NCBI GenBank assembly: GCA_031266665.1
Contig: JAISAO010000070.1
Location: forward strand, 1-64,000
Direction of reading: 5' to 3'
DNA from: Propionibacteriaceae bacterium
Lineage (GTDB): Bacteria; Actinomycetota; Actinomycetes; Propionibacteriales; Propionibacteriaceae
DNA length: 64,000 bases
Positions 1 through 8,636 of this stretch are shown here, one piece after another. How positions within the stretch are numbered: the stretch's first letter is position 1; every line of letters begins with the position of its first letter. Under the pieces are notes generated by a model that saw only the letters and a list, made by a program, of their open reading frames with translations, searched no databases and had not been told where the DNA came from. Both the position numbers and the translations under genes were made by a program.

Positions 1-566
1 GCGTTGAACCCCTGCCCGTCGAACGAGGTCACCGACTGGATCCGAGGGTCGTCGGCCACCACGGCGACATACTGGGCCTTGTTGCCGCCCTTCGAGTGGC
101 CCGTGACATAGATGTCGCCTTCGTATCCGGCGGTGGCTTGGTTAAAGAAGTCCAAGGCGGCTTGTTGCTGTGGCGTGTCGGTGGTGTCGTAGTAGCCGCC
201 CACGCCGTTGTCGCGCCACTCCATCGGCCCGCCCGTGCCCTTGTAAACCACAATCATGGCGGCGGTTCCCGCGTCCGGGTCCTTATAGGCGAAAGCAACA
301 TTGGTGACCTGGCCCCCGTCCGGGTCGACCGACGCCGGCGTGTTCTCCACCTTGACCGGGACGATGTTCTGGTACACATACGGGTGCGCCAGGATCTCGT
401 CCACCAGATGCTGCTGGTCCTCCGGCGACATCTCGCCGCCATTGCCCTGCGGGGTGTAATGCAAAGCCCAGTCATAGACGCTCTGCTGGTTATGGCTAAT
501 CGTTTCCAGGCTATCGAGGTACAGGACTGAGTTTAGGACTAGTAGCTGCTCGGCGGTGGGGGGCAT
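1..566 (-). CDS. Mbeg1/DUF2974-like alpha/beta-hydrolase (lipase), N-terminal part, runs off the window
   Basis: The visible 188 residues start MPPTAEQLL, with an AGAGGGA ribosome-binding site just upstream, and the frame stays open to position 1. Near residue 157 is the nucleophile elbow GHSKGGN, with the serine between G-H and K-G-G, followed by KAQYVA and a segment TSFDGQGFN. This is the pattern of the Mbeg1-like (DUF2974) lipase family. The aspartate and histidine of the triad and any C-terminal targeting region lie outside the window. It is the last visible gene of a minus-strand operon, 19 bp after a lipoprotein gene, and three small helical proteins precede that. By analogy with S. aureus TslA (lipase domain first, small helical partners, lipoprotein immunity protein) it may be a secreted lipase toxin; this is inference. 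Family assignment is good, role uncertain. Confidence 0.8.
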   Translation of the reverse strand, partial: MPPTAEQLLVLNSVLYLDSLETISHNQQSVYDWALHYTPQGNGGEMSPEDQQHLVDEILAHPYVYQNIVPVKVENTPASVDPDGGQVTNVAFAYKDPDAGTAAMIVVYKGTGGPMEWRDNGVGGYYDTTDTPQQQAALDFFNQATAGYEGDIYVTGHSKGGNKAQYVAVVADDPRIQSVTSFDGQGFN

Positions 567-585
567 GGGTCCCTCTTTTCTATGG

Positions 586-1323
586 TCAGGGCAGCCACTC
601 GTCGTGGTATGTTTGGGCTGCCAGCATTATCGGGTAAGTGTTAAACCTTTCGAAGAAGCCATTCTCGTCCTCTACGATTCTTATCTGGAAGACGCTAGGG
701 TCGTAGCCATGGACGGTGGCGTACCCCTCCCCGCCGACCTGCGCTTTGATGTCGTCCACGAGGGCCTTAGCCGTGGTTTGGAACCCGGGGTCAGGTGCGG
801 GGGCGTCCCAGGGGATAAACACGTTGAAGCTGATGCCGCCGTGGCTGCTCAGGTAGTCATGGAATTGTTCGAAGGACATGTCGGGGGTGAAGTCGGCCGG
901 GAAGGTGCGGGACACTCCCGGGTTGCCCACTACCAGTCTGAATTCTGTGAAGTGGGCCTCCACGATCGGTCTGGCCATGGCCTCGTATTGGTCGCGCATG
1001 ACGTAGCCGACATAGCCGTCGGACATCACCGGGTCGAAGGTGTCACCCTCGCGGTAGACCCGGAAGGTGTCGGCTTTATTTCCGCCGGCCGGGTAGGCCT
1101 CCATGACGTCGCGGTCTCCGGCGTCGAAGCCGCGGGTGTTCATGGACGAGACCTCGAACTCCCGGCCGTACTTGGCGGCCAGATAGTCCAGCATCTGTTG
1201 GCGGACCTCGGCCGGGGTGGGCTTGGGCTTGGGCTTGATCATGGCACATCCTCCCAACGCGGCCAGCAGGCCGACGACCAGCAGCAGCGAGACCGCCCGT
1301 CTCATTGGTCCAACCGGTCTCAT
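586..1323 (-). CDS. Predicted lipoprotein, possible immunity partner of the downstream lipase
   Basis: The protein has about 245 residues. The N-terminus is a lipoprotein signal: a short basic stretch, the hydrophobic run SLLLVVGLLAAL, then lipobox L-G-G-C, then a lysine/proline linker (KPKPKP). The mature part is soluble and acidic and matches no family I recognise. Two in-frame ATGs compete, at 1323 and 1305. The first lies 5 bp after the stop of the preceding gene and suggests coupling; the second gives a cleaner signal peptide. Its place between WXG-like genes and a lipase gene is that of an immunity lipoprotein in type VII lipase toxin loci. That role is inferred from position only. Confidence 0.75.
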   Translation of the reverse strand: MRPVGPMRRAVSLLLVVGLLAALGGCAMIKPKPKPTPAEVRQQMLDYLAAKYGREFEVSSMNTRGFDAGDRDVMEAYPAGGNKADTFRVYREGDTFDPVMSDGYVGYVMRDQYEAMARPIVEAHFTEFRLVVGNPGVSRTFPADFTPDMSFEQFHDYLSSHGGISFNVFIPWDAPAPDPGFQTTAKALVDDIKAQVGGEGYATVHGYDPSVFQIRIVEDENGFFERFNTYPIMLAAQTYHDEWLP

Positions 1324-1328
1324 CAGTC

Positions 1329-1625
1329 TCAGCCCCCGGCGGCCAAGATGGCCTCGACCGCCAACTCGGCGTCGGCCCGGGTGAACTCCACGATCACCCG
1401 GTCCAGGTAATAGGCCAACCCGACGCCGACGTCGTGAAGGGCGTCGGCCTGCTCGCTCAGCCGCCGCACCACCGCCTGGGCCGCCCCGGCCGACCCTCCA
1501 CGGGACTGGGGGAAGAGACCGTCCGCGGCGGCGGCGGCCGAGGCCAACTGGGCCAGGTCGGCGGCGACCGCCGCCATCTGGTCGCGCAACCCGGCCAACT
1601 CGGCCTCGTCGATATGGATACTCAT
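1329..1625 (-). CDS. Small WXG100/ESX-like helical protein
   Basis: This 98-residue protein starts MSIHIDEAELAGLRDQM and is almost wholly alpha-helical by composition. Two long helices (about 5-35 and 48-92) are separated by a glycine/serine turn (SRGGSAGAAQ). Length and hairpin shape fit the WXG100-like partner proteins of type VII secretion substrates, although no canonical W-x-G is present. It lies 24 bp after the previous gene and just before the lipoprotein gene in the same operon. A general helical-hairpin chaperone for the lipase is the best guess. Confidence 0.65.
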   Translation of the reverse strand: MSIHIDEAELAGLRDQMAAVAADLAQLASAAAAADGLFPQSRGGSAGAAQAVVRRLSEQADALHDVGVGLAYYLDRVIVEFTRADAELAVEAILAAGG

Positions 1626-1649
1626 GGTCTTCTCCCGGATCGGCCCACG

Positions 1650-1946
1650 TCAGTACACGAAGTCGTCCAGTTGGTCGACCCGGGCGATGAACCCCGCCGC
1701 CCGCCCAGCCGGGACGACATCGTCCAACCCGGCGGCGATGACATTGAGACGGGCGATGGCCGCCTCCAGGCCGGGCGTGGTGGCGCTCTGCCGGATGGCC
1801 CGCTCCAACACCCAACCCAGAATGTCGGCCAGGCGCCGGGCGGCCTCGCGCAGCCGCTGACGGTAAGCGATGGCGGCCTGCTCGGCGTAGAGGAACTCGG
1901 CGTCCGTTACGATGAGGTCGCCGGGCGAGCCGTCGCCGGAACTCAT
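1650..1946 (-). CDS. Small helical protein of the lipase operon
   Basis: This 98-residue, alanine-rich, mostly helical protein starts MSSGDGSPGDL and ends DQLDDFVY. The start codon lies one base after the stop of the preceding coiled-coil gene, so translation is probably coupled. No catalytic motif or membrane segment is visible. The size and neighbours suggest a second small targeting or partner protein, as found in pairs beside type VII LXG and lipase toxins. The family is not recognised. Confidence 0.6.
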   Translation of the reverse strand: MSSGDGSPGDLIVTDAEFLYAEQAAIAYRQRLREAARRLADILGWVLERAIRQSATTPGLEAAIARLNVIAAGLDDVVPAGRAAGFIARVDQLDDFVY

Positions 1947-1947
1947 A

Positions 1948-2403
1948 TCACCATCCCCCGGCGGCCTGGGCGGCCTCAGCGGCCTCGGCCAGACGTAGCG
2001 CGAACCGCAGCTCGATCAACTGCCCCTGACATCTGGTCAGTTCCCGCTGACAGTCCGACAGCTCGTCCTCCCGGGTCGAGCGGGCGTTGTAGATCGCCCG
2101 GGACTCGTCCTGACGCTCGTCCAAATACGCCTGGCTCCGGTTGAGCATTTGTCCCATGGCGTCGGCGTAACCGGCGAACAGCCGTACCCGCGCCGGGTCG
2201 ACCGAACTGCGCGACAAGCGCTCGCGGCGGGACGCCAAGTTGTAGCAGATGTTGTCGGTGACACTGGCCTGCCGGGACTGGAAGTCCTCCAAGTGGCCGA
2301 TGTCCGCCTTCGCCTGGGCGATCTCCTGCTCCAACTGGTTGACGCGCGCGACCGTCGCCGCCACTTGGGAGCGCAAACCCGCCGCCGTCTGGGACATAGC
2401 CAT
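1948..2403 (-). CDS. Coiled-coil protein, first gene of the lipase operon
   Basis: The 151 residues are dominated by two heptad-rich stretches, about 10-50 (VNQLEQEIAQAKADIGHLEDF) and 100-150 (REDELSDCQRELTRCQGQL), so an antiparallel coiled coil is likely. It resembles in shape the DUF5082/YwqH proteins that open LXG toxin operons in Firmicutes, but I cannot confirm homology. It starts at the first of two nearby ATGs (MAMSQ). The next gene follows after one base. As first gene of the run, its promoter must lie within 2404-2480, where TAGGTT and CATAAT are the only visible -10-like hexamers. Confidence 0.6.
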   Translation of the reverse strand: MAMSQTAAGLRSQVAATVARVNQLEQEIAQAKADIGHLEDFQSRQASVTDNICYNLASRRERLSRSSVDPARVRLFAGYADAMGQMLNRSQAYLDERQDESRAIYNARSTREDELSDCQRELTRCQGQLIELRFALRLAEAAEAAQAAGGW

Positions 2404-2905
2404 CCGCCCATTGTTGCCATTATGGTCAACCTAACACAACGCGGAGGCCTCACACCACAAGCCCCGCTGACGACTCTCAAACCAACGGCCTCAGCCGCCG
2501 GGCTGCCGTCGTGGGAACAGCAGAGTTTGTCCACTGACCGCCCCGGCCCGACACCCGGGCCACACCAGACAGCGCGGCGACGACATCACGCCCCCACCAC
2601 GTCCAAAAACAAGCCGCGACCGGCTAGTTCTCATAGCACCAGAGCTGGTTCACAGGGTTAAGCTGCGCCTGGCCAATACACCTCTGACTACGTGATCTGC
2701 GCCTAACCGGCACATAATTCAGACACTAAGCCATTTGGCCCAGCTCGGGACCAGCCGGCCGCCACCGTCTGGCCGGGCAAGCCAGATATCTACCACGGTT
2801 TCCAGGCCACCCTGATCCCCCTCTGCCGGGTCGGTGTCTCCCTGGCCCAAGCCCTGAAAGACGACCTGCCCGACTGAGCGGAGGCGGCGTCCGGACCATC
2901 CTGCG
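2404..2905. other. Non-coding stretch between the lipase operon and the ATPase gene
   Basis: No convincing gene is seen. On the plus strand the last 110 bases (about 2769-2877) read as an uninterrupted peptide ending ALKDDLPD-stop, with codon use like a real gene end. It has no start and no recognisable family, so it may be the tail of a deleted gene. Confidence 0.4.
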
Positions 2906-4183
2906 TCACTCCCCCGAGGGGCCGACCTCCCACAGGGCGCTGATCGGCATCGCCCGGTTCTTCGGGCCGAAGGCCAGCGTCTCCCCACCGTTGTATAGGA
3001 CGAGGCCGACCAGCAGGTCGTCCCCCAGCCGGGCGCCGAGGTGGTTGATACCGGCGAAGTCGTCCGGGCGGACCACGGCGGAGGCTTTGACATCGATGGC
3101 GACGACTTGGCCGCGTCGGTTCTCCAACACCACATCGACTTCGGTCTGGTCTTTGGTCCGATAGTGGAACAGGTCCACCCGGGTGGTGGACCAGGACAGT
3201 TGGCGGGCGATCTCCATGGCCACGAAACCCTCCAACAGTCCGCCCGAAAGGTGGCCTCCTGCCCGGGCCAGGCCGGCCTCGTCTAGGCCCGACAGGTTGG
3301 CGGCGATGCCCGCATCGACAAACGCGACTTTTGGGGTCGAGATGGCCCGGGAACCGATGCTCCGCGACCAGGCGGGGAGGCGTTTGATCAAGAAGACCTC
3401 TTCCAACAGGCCGAGGTAGCGCTGGACCGTGGTCTGGGGCAGGCCGAGTCGGCCGGCCAGGTTGCCCGGCACCAGTAATTGGCCCGAGCGCGCCGCCAGC
3501 AGGTTGACCAGCGCCCGCATCTGGGGACCCCGCTGGATCTCGGACAATTGGATCACATCGCGGTTGATCAGATCGGCCAGGTAATTGTCGAAGAAGGCCT
3601 CCCGCCGTCGCCCCGAACGGGCCACCGCTTGGGGGAAACCGCCTCGGATGACGCGGCTCAGGTAACCGCCTCGGTCCTCGGACGATTGATGTTGTAACTC
3701 GGGGCCGAGGGCGAAAACGGCGTCCACGAAGCCGTCGGGCCGGCCGTCGATCTCGCCTTGGGACAAGGGCCACAACTCGATGGTCTCCATGCGCCCTGGC
3801 AGAGCGTCCGGCAAGCCGCGCAGGCCCAGGACCTTGGCCGAGCCGGTCAATAGGAAACGTCCCGGCCTGGGGTCGGCGTCGACCGTCTCCTTGATCGCCA
3901 ACCACAGGCCGGGCTCGCGCTGCGCCTCATCGATCACCAGTAGTCGGTCGCTCAGCACGAAGCTGGTCGGATCGAAGGCGGCCGCCTGGCGGTTGGCCGC
4001 GTTGTCCAGACTGCGCCAGACCGCGTCCCGAGAGCGACCGAACTGGGCGACCAGCGTCGACTTGCCGCACTGCCGGGCGCCATTGACCAGGACCACTCGC
4101 GTGTCGGTCAAGGCATCAGCAATACTTGTTTCCATTCGGCGCGGCAAGGTACGGCCGATGGGCGAGGCGGGCACATGGTTCAC
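2906..4183 (-). CDS. AAA_14/DUF4143 family ATPase
   Basis: The protein has 425 residues and a GTG start. The N-terminal AAA domain has Walker A GARQCGKST (about residues 35-43), Walker B LLVIDEAQ (about 81-88) and a sensor-like LLTGSAK. The C-terminal DUF4143 domain carries TEVDVVLENRRGQVVAIDVKAS, a PD-(D/E)xK-like strand pattern. This architecture is widespread, patchily distributed and of unknown function; members often sit near mobile or conflict genes. The gene stands alone, and a four-copy 23-bp tandem repeat begins about 20 bp upstream of the start codon. Family is certain, role unknown. Confidence 0.9.
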   Translation of the reverse strand: MNHVPASPIGRTLPRRMETSIADALTDTRVVLVNGARQCGKSTLVAQFGRSRDAVWRSLDNAANRQAAAFDPTSFVLSDRLLVIDEAQREPGLWLAIKETVDADPRPGRFLLTGSAKVLGLRGLPDALPGRMETIELWPLSQGEIDGRPDGFVDAVFALGPELQHQSSEDRGGYLSRVIRGGFPQAVARSGRRREAFFDNYLADLINRDVIQLSEIQRGPQMRALVNLLAARSGQLLVPGNLAGRLGLPQTTVQRYLGLLEEVFLIKRLPAWSRSIGSRAISTPKVAFVDAGIAANLSGLDEAGLARAGGHLSGGLLEGFVAMEIARQLSWSTTRVDLFHYRTKDQTEVDVVLENRRGQVVAIDVKASAVVRPDDFAGINHLGARLGDDLLVGLVLYNGGETLAFGPKNRAMPISALWEVGPSGE

Positions 4184-4203
4184 GGCCTCATTCTGCCACC
4201 GGT

Positions 4204-4290
4204 CGTGAAAGATTGGCCGCTAGGTTCGTGAAAGATTGGCCGCTGGGGTCGTGAAAGATTGGCCGCTGGGTGCGTGAAAGATTGGCCGTC
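4204..4290. repeat. Tandem array of four 23-bp repeats
   Basis: Four copies of CGTGAAAGATTGGCCGCT begin at 4204, 4227, 4250 and 4273, exactly 23 bp apart; the last copy is changed at its end. The array lies directly upstream of the ATPase gene start. Arrays of protein-binding repeats like this occur at the ends of some insertion sequences such as the IS21 family, but no transposase is present here. Confidence 0.9.
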
Positions 4291-4396
4291 GGTCGGGCCT
4301 GCGGTTGGCCGCCCTCGCCGTCCCCTCCCGCCGGGCGCTGTCGGGCGCCGCCGAAGGGGTGGGGGGAAGACGCTGCCGCAGTCGAGCAGCGGTGTA
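4291..4396. other. Short intergenic stretch at the end of the thioesterase gene
   Basis: GC-rich, no gene. A weak GCTGCCGCAGTCGAGCAGC-like dyad near 4372-4390 lies just downstream of the thioesterase stop and could act in termination. Confidence 0.3.
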
Positions 4397-5242
4397 TCAG
4401 GGCAGGCGGTAGGGTTCCAGGGCGGCCTTCCACTCCGGGCGGACCGGGGCCGGCCGGCCGGCGGCGTCGGCGAAGACGGCCACCGTCGAGGCGCGGGCGT
4501 AGACCTGGCCGCCCAGGGCGTCGACGATCTCGGAGCAGAAGGTCAGCGAGGTTCGGCCCAACTGGGCCACCCCGGTGCGGACGATGTAGGGCTCCAGCCG
4601 GAAACCCATCGGGGCCAGGTAGTCGACATCCTGGCGGACGACGAACCAGAGGTAGCCCTGGTCGACCGAGTCGTTCATCGACTGGACGGCCGCCGCCGTG
4701 AAGGCGATCCGGCCCTCCATGATGTAGTTGAAGAATAAGACGTTGTTGACGTGGCCGTAGGCGTCGAGGTCGGACCAGCGCACCCTGACCCGGTCCCGGC
4801 GGGCGTTGGCGGTCAGAGGGCGGTTGACGATGGGCCGGAAGGGCTCGACGGTCTCCACCCGGTCCGTCAGCCAGGTCCGCTCGACGGCGGTCATGCGGCG
4901 GGGCTGACCGGCCGTGAAGTCGTAGGGGCAGAGTTTGGTGCGCGCCCGGGCCGCCTCCCGCTGGCCCTGCCACAGGCGGTAGGCCAAAGAGAACTTGACC
5001 GCGCCGACCCGGCTGGGCGCCAGGTCGACCGCCAAGGGCTGGGACTCGAAATTGACCGGCGAGAGGTATTCGATCTGCTGGCCGACCACCACCATTCCCT
5101 GGCGGATGAGCGATTCGGCGGCATCGCCGTAGAAGAAGTCGGCCCGCGCCTCCTGGAGGTAATCAGCAAAAGCCGCATTGTTGACGTGGCCTTGGGCGTC
5201 GAGGTCGCCCCAGCGCAGCGGCACCCAGACCCGCCGGCTCAT
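4397..5242 (-). CDS. Double-hotdog acyl-CoA thioesterase
   Basis: The 281-residue protein contains two tandem hotdog domains. Each opens with a YbgC/4HBT-type motif: RWGDLDAQGHVNN near residue 9 and RWSDLDAYGHVNN near residue 156. The aspartates in these motifs are the usual catalytic residues for hydrolysis of the acyl-CoA thioester. The ATG overlaps the stop of the upstream acyl-CoA synthetase gene by 4 bp (ATGA), so the two are co-translated. Together they would activate and release fatty acids, for example in membrane turnover. Substrate chain length cannot be told from the sequence. Confidence 0.88.
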   Translation of the reverse strand: MSRRVWVPLRWGDLDAQGHVNNAAFADYLQEARADFFYGDAAESLIRQGMVVVGQQIEYLSPVNFESQPLAVDLAPSRVGAVKFSLAYRLWQGQREAARARTKLCPYDFTAGQPRRMTAVERTWLTDRVETVEPFRPIVNRPLTANARRDRVRVRWSDLDAYGHVNNVLFFNYIMEGRIAFTAAAVQSMNDSVDQGYLWFVVRQDVDYLAPMGFRLEPYIVRTGVAQLGRTSLTFCSEIVDALGGQVYARASTVAVFADAAGRPAPVRPEWKAALEPYRLP

Positions 5243-7071
5243 GCCTCGCCCTCGAACAAGGACTCCACCAGCTCGCGGTGGGCGGCGATGACGAAGTCGC
5301 GCCGAATCTTCAAGTTGGCCGTCACGCCGCCGGCGTCGACCGTCAGCTCGTGGTCCAAGATGGCGTATTGCTTGACCGTCTCCCAATGGTCCAGCCGGCG
5401 GTTGGCCCGGGCCATGAAACGGTCGATGGAGCGGCGGATGGCCGGCAGCTGGGACAGCTCGGCGTAGCTGGCGTCGGGCTGGCCGTGGTTGCGGCCCCAA
5501 CGCATCAGGGCCTCCCGGTCCAGCACCAGCAGGGCGGCCACGTACTTGTGGCCGTCGCCCACCGCCACCGCCTGGGAGACATAGGGCACATTGGCCATGA
5601 TGGCCCCCTCGACCTTGGCCGGGGCGACGTATTTGCCGCCCGAAGTCTTCAGCAGGTCCTTCTTGCGGTCGGTGATGAAAAGGTTGCCGTCCGGGTCCAG
5701 GTGGCCGATGTCGCCGGTGTGGAACCAGCCGTCGGCGTCCAGCACCTCGGCCGTGGCCTCGGGGGCGTTGTGGTAGCCGGTCATGACGGTCGGCCCGCGC
5801 AGCCAGATCTCGCCGTCGGCCGCGATCTCGGCCTCCAGCCCGGGGATGGCCGGGCCCAGGGAGCCCAGCGTGGGGTGGCGGTGGTGGTCGACGAAGGACA
5901 CGGCCGAGGTCTCGGTGCAGCCGTAGCCCTCGATGATGGTGATGCCGGCGGCGTAGAACCAGCGCTGCACCTGGGGCGACAGCTTGGCCGAGCCGGAGAT
6001 CATGAAGCGCAGATGGCTGCCCATCTTGGCCCGCAGGCGGGAGAAGACCAGCTTGTCGGCCACGGCGTACTGGGCCGCCAAGCCGGGCGGCAGCTTCTCC
6101 CCCGCCAGCCGGCGGTCGACCGTCTTGTAGCCGGTGGCGAAGGCCCAGCGGGCCAGCTGGCCCTTCAAGCCGCGGGAGGTGTCGCCGGTCAGGGCGGCCG
6201 CCCGGACCTTCTCGAAGATGCGCGGGGCGCCGCACATGAAGGTCGGGTTGATGATGGAGAGGTTGTCCACGATACGGTCGATCCGCCCGTCCACGGCCGA
6301 GCGGAAGCCCAGGCGCAGCTGGAAGGCCAGCATCGACTTGCCGAAGACGTGCGACAGGGGCAGCCAGAGGAAGGCGGTGTCGGCCTCGCCCACCAGTTGG
6401 ATCAGCTCGACCGAGACCGCCAGGTAGGCCCAGGCCCCGTGGTTCAGGCGCACCCCCTTGGGCCGGCCGGTGGTGCCGGAGGTGTAGATCAAGCTTGACA
6501 AAGTGTCTTTATGGGTGCGTGAGATGGCCTGGTTGACGCAATCTGGGTGGTCTTTGAGATAGGCCCGGCCGCGTTCCAGGAAGTCCTCCCAGGCGATCAC
6601 CCGGCCGCCGTCGGACGGGCCGTCGAAGACCACGATGGTCTTGATGGTGTCCTCCAGGTCGGGCTGGGCCACCACCTTGGCCACCTGGGCGGCGTTCTCG
6701 GCGAAGACCAGTTTGGCCCCGGAGTCGGACAAGATCCAATGCACGTCGTCGGCCGCCGTGTTGGGGTAGACCGTGGTCGAGGCGCAGGCGGCGCAAGCGA
6801 TGGCGTAGTCGGCGATGATCCATTCCAGCCGGGTGATCGAGGCGATGGCCACCCGGTCCTCGTCCTCCAGTCCGACCGACAGCAGGGCGGCGGCCAGGGC
6901 GAAGACCAGTTCGCCAGTCTGGGTCCAAGTCAGGTCGTGCCAGTTCTCGTCCCGGTCCGGGTGGGAGAAGGCGATCAGATCCGGGGTCTGAGCGATCCGG
7001 GCGGTCAGCATCGCGCCCACCGACTCGGGGGCCTGCTCCCACAGGCGCCGCTGCACCGTCGCCACATCCAT
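5239..7071 (-). CDS. Long-chain fatty-acid CoA ligase (AMP-forming)
   Basis: The 610-residue protein is of the FadD15-like ANL superfamily. It catalyses ATP-dependent activation of a fatty acid to acyl-AMP and then acyl-CoA. Visible motifs are the P-loop-like SSLIYTSGTTGRPKG (about 190-204), GYGCTETSA (about 380), DGWFHTGD (about 448) and the hinge/lysine region DRKKDLLKTSGGKYV (about 470). The start MDVATVQ is chosen for its AGGGAGG site five bases upstream; longer upstream readings lack family similarity. The next gene, a thioesterase, overlaps by 4 bp. No membrane segments are seen. Confidence 0.93.
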   Translation of the reverse strand: MDVATVQRRLWEQAPESVGAMLTARIAQTPDLIAFSHPDRDENWHDLTWTQTGELVFALAAALLSVGLEDEDRVAIASITRLEWIIADYAIACAACASTTVYPNTAADDVHWILSDSGAKLVFAENAAQVAKVVAQPDLEDTIKTIVVFDGPSDGGRVIAWEDFLERGRAYLKDHPDCVNQAISRTHKDTLSSLIYTSGTTGRPKGVRLNHGAWAYLAVSVELIQLVGEADTAFLWLPLSHVFGKSMLAFQLRLGFRSAVDGRIDRIVDNLSIINPTFMCGAPRIFEKVRAAALTGDTSRGLKGQLARWAFATGYKTVDRRLAGEKLPPGLAAQYAVADKLVFSRLRAKMGSHLRFMISGSAKLSPQVQRWFYAAGITIIEGYGCTETSAVSFVDHHRHPTLGSLGPAIPGLEAEIAADGEIWLRGPTVMTGYHNAPEATAEVLDADGWFHTGDIGHLDPDGNLFITDRKKDLLKTSGGKYVAPAKVEGAIMANVPYVSQAVAVGDGHKYVAALLVLDREALMRWGRNHGQPDASYAELSQLPAIRRSIDRFMARANRRLDHWETVKQYAILDHELTVDAGGVTANLKIRRDFVIAAHRELVESLFEGEA

Positions 7072-7413
7072 TTCGACCTCCCTGTCCGGCTTCGGCCGCA
7101 CTCTATCGCCCGTCGCCTCGACTGTTGTTATCAACCCCGGCCATGAAGTCGACCCGGCGGTTGTCCTGAACCCACAATGCCGCCGCCCGGCCAGGCGGCG
7201 GGACCGTCCGAGACGGGGCGACGGCGGGACCACCCGGGCCGAGGGGCGCCGACACTGTCCGACCTGGACAGCGGCCGGGCGCCGCCCGGGGGAGGTTAGG
7301 GACAAGCCACCCCTCGACGGGGATCGGGCGGGGCCGGCCAGACCGGACGCCCTAGACCCGACGCCCCTAGACCCGACGCCACAGCCCCGCCGCTCCCGGC
7401 GGAGCGGCGCCCG
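7072..7413. other. Intergenic region upstream of the acyl-CoA ligase
   Basis: No gene is seen. Near 7349-7379 the phrase TAGACCCGACGCC is repeated; a related CCCGACGCC phrase recurs at 25155-25250, so it may belong to a dispersed intergenic repeat of this genome. Confidence 0.4.
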
Positions 7414-8493
7414 TCAGCGGGGGAAGGCTCCTCGGCGGTAGGAGTCGGCCAGCGGCGTGGGCCGGCCCAGCGCGGCGGCGGCCCGCTCCGGCCAGGCCGG
7501 CTCGCGCAGCCCGGCCCGGCCGACGAGGACGGCGTCGGCCTGGCCCAGGCGGACGATCTGGTCGGCCTGGACCGGCTCCGTGATCTGCCCCACCGCCGCC
7601 ACCGCCAAGCCGCTGGCCTGTTTGACCGCCGCAGCCAGGCCGACCTGGTAGCCGGGTCCGGAGGGGATCGCGGTCACCAGGTTGCCGCCGGAGGAGACGT
7701 CGACCAGATCGACGCCGAGCGGTTTGAGATCCTCCACCAGGGCCAGGGTGTCGTCCAGGGACCAGCCGTCGTCGACCCACTCCGTGGCCGACAGCCGGAC
7801 GAACAAGGGTTTGGACTCGGGCCAGACACGGCGCACCGCCGCCACGGTCTCGCGCAACAGTCGGGCGCGGCCGGCCAGGTCGCCGCCGTATTGGTCGTCG
7901 CGGTGGTTGGACAGGGGCGACAGGAATTGGTGCAACAGGTAGCCGTGGGCGGCGTGCAACTCGACCGCGTCCAGCCCGGCGGCCTGGGCCCGGGCGGCGG
8001 CGGCGGCGAAGACGGCCGGCAGGGCCTGGACCTCGGCCGTGCTCAAGGCCCAGGGCGAGGCCAACTGAGGAAAGGCCTCCGGCCCCGGGCCGACCGGCTG
8101 CCAGCCGCCCTGCTCCAGCGGTTGCAGGCCGTCGGGGAAGCCCGCCCGGTCGGGCCAGACCGAGCCCTTGCGCCCGGAGTGGCCCAGTTGGACCGCCAGG
8201 GCGGCGCCGAAGCGGTGGGCGAAGCCGGCCAGGCGGGCGAAGCCCTCGATCTGACTGTCGTCCCACAGGCCCAGGTCGTGGCTGGTGATACGGCCGACCG
8301 GGTCCACCGCCGTGGCCTCGACAATCATCAGCCCGAAGCCGCCGGCCGCCCGGGCGCCGTAGTGGACCAGGTGCCAGTCGGTCGCCCGGCCGTCTTGGGC
8401 CTCGGCCTGGTAGGTGCACATCGGCGGCAGCCAGACTCGGTTGCGGCAGGTCAGACCACGCAATGACAAGGGTTCGAACAGCATGGACGCCAT
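7414..8493 (-). CDS. NADH:flavin oxidoreductase, old yellow enzyme family (YqjM-like)
   Basis: The 359-residue FMN-dependent TIM-barrel protein reduces activated C=C bonds (enones, nitro-compounds) with NAD(P)H. N-terminal LTCRNRVWLPPMCTYQA has the YqjM-type cysteine that tunes the flavin. HAAHGYLLHQFLSPLSNHRDDQYGG supplies the substrate-binding histidine pair. Late barrel motifs AVLVGRAGLREP and VGQIT bind the FMN phosphate. The start MASML follows a GGGGGG site; an alternative ATG lies three codons inside. It stands alone on the minus strand. Family is certain, physiological substrate unknown. Confidence 0.9.
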   Translation of the reverse strand: MASMLFEPLSLRGLTCRNRVWLPPMCTYQAEAQDGRATDWHLVHYGARAAGGFGLMIVEATAVDPVGRITSHDLGLWDDSQIEGFARLAGFAHRFGAALAVQLGHSGRKGSVWPDRAGFPDGLQPLEQGGWQPVGPGPEAFPQLASPWALSTAEVQALPAVFAAAAARAQAAGLDAVELHAAHGYLLHQFLSPLSNHRDDQYGGDLAGRARLLRETVAAVRRVWPESKPLFVRLSATEWVDDGWSLDDTLALVEDLKPLGVDLVDVSSGGNLVTAIPSGPGYQVGLAAAVKQASGLAVAAVGQITEPVQADQIVRLGQADAVLVGRAGLREPAWPERAAAALGRPTPLADSYRRGAFPR

Positions 8494-8636
8494 TGTGCCC
8501 CCCATCGAGTCGGCCTGTCGACGGCTTCGGGTCATGAGACTCACCGCCGAAGACTCACGCAGGCAGGCCTCGGTCGGCGGGGCGGAGACCGGCCAAGACG
8601 CCGCTGACCGGCCCCAGGGCGTCGGGGCCAAGGCCA

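Noticed and set aside
96-530. Open plus-strand frame opposite the lipase gene
   Set aside because: Antisense of a well-supported hydrolase with catalytic motif and ribosome-binding site; arginine/valine-rich shadow.
2769-2877. Plus-strand peptide ending ALKDDLPD-stop
   Set aside because: Looks like a real gene tail but has no start, no length and no recognisable family; kept only as a note in the intergenic entry.
4204-4290. CRISPR-like interpretation of the 23-bp repeats
   Set aside because: The repeat core leaves only about five bases between copies, so there are no spacers; no cas genes nearby.
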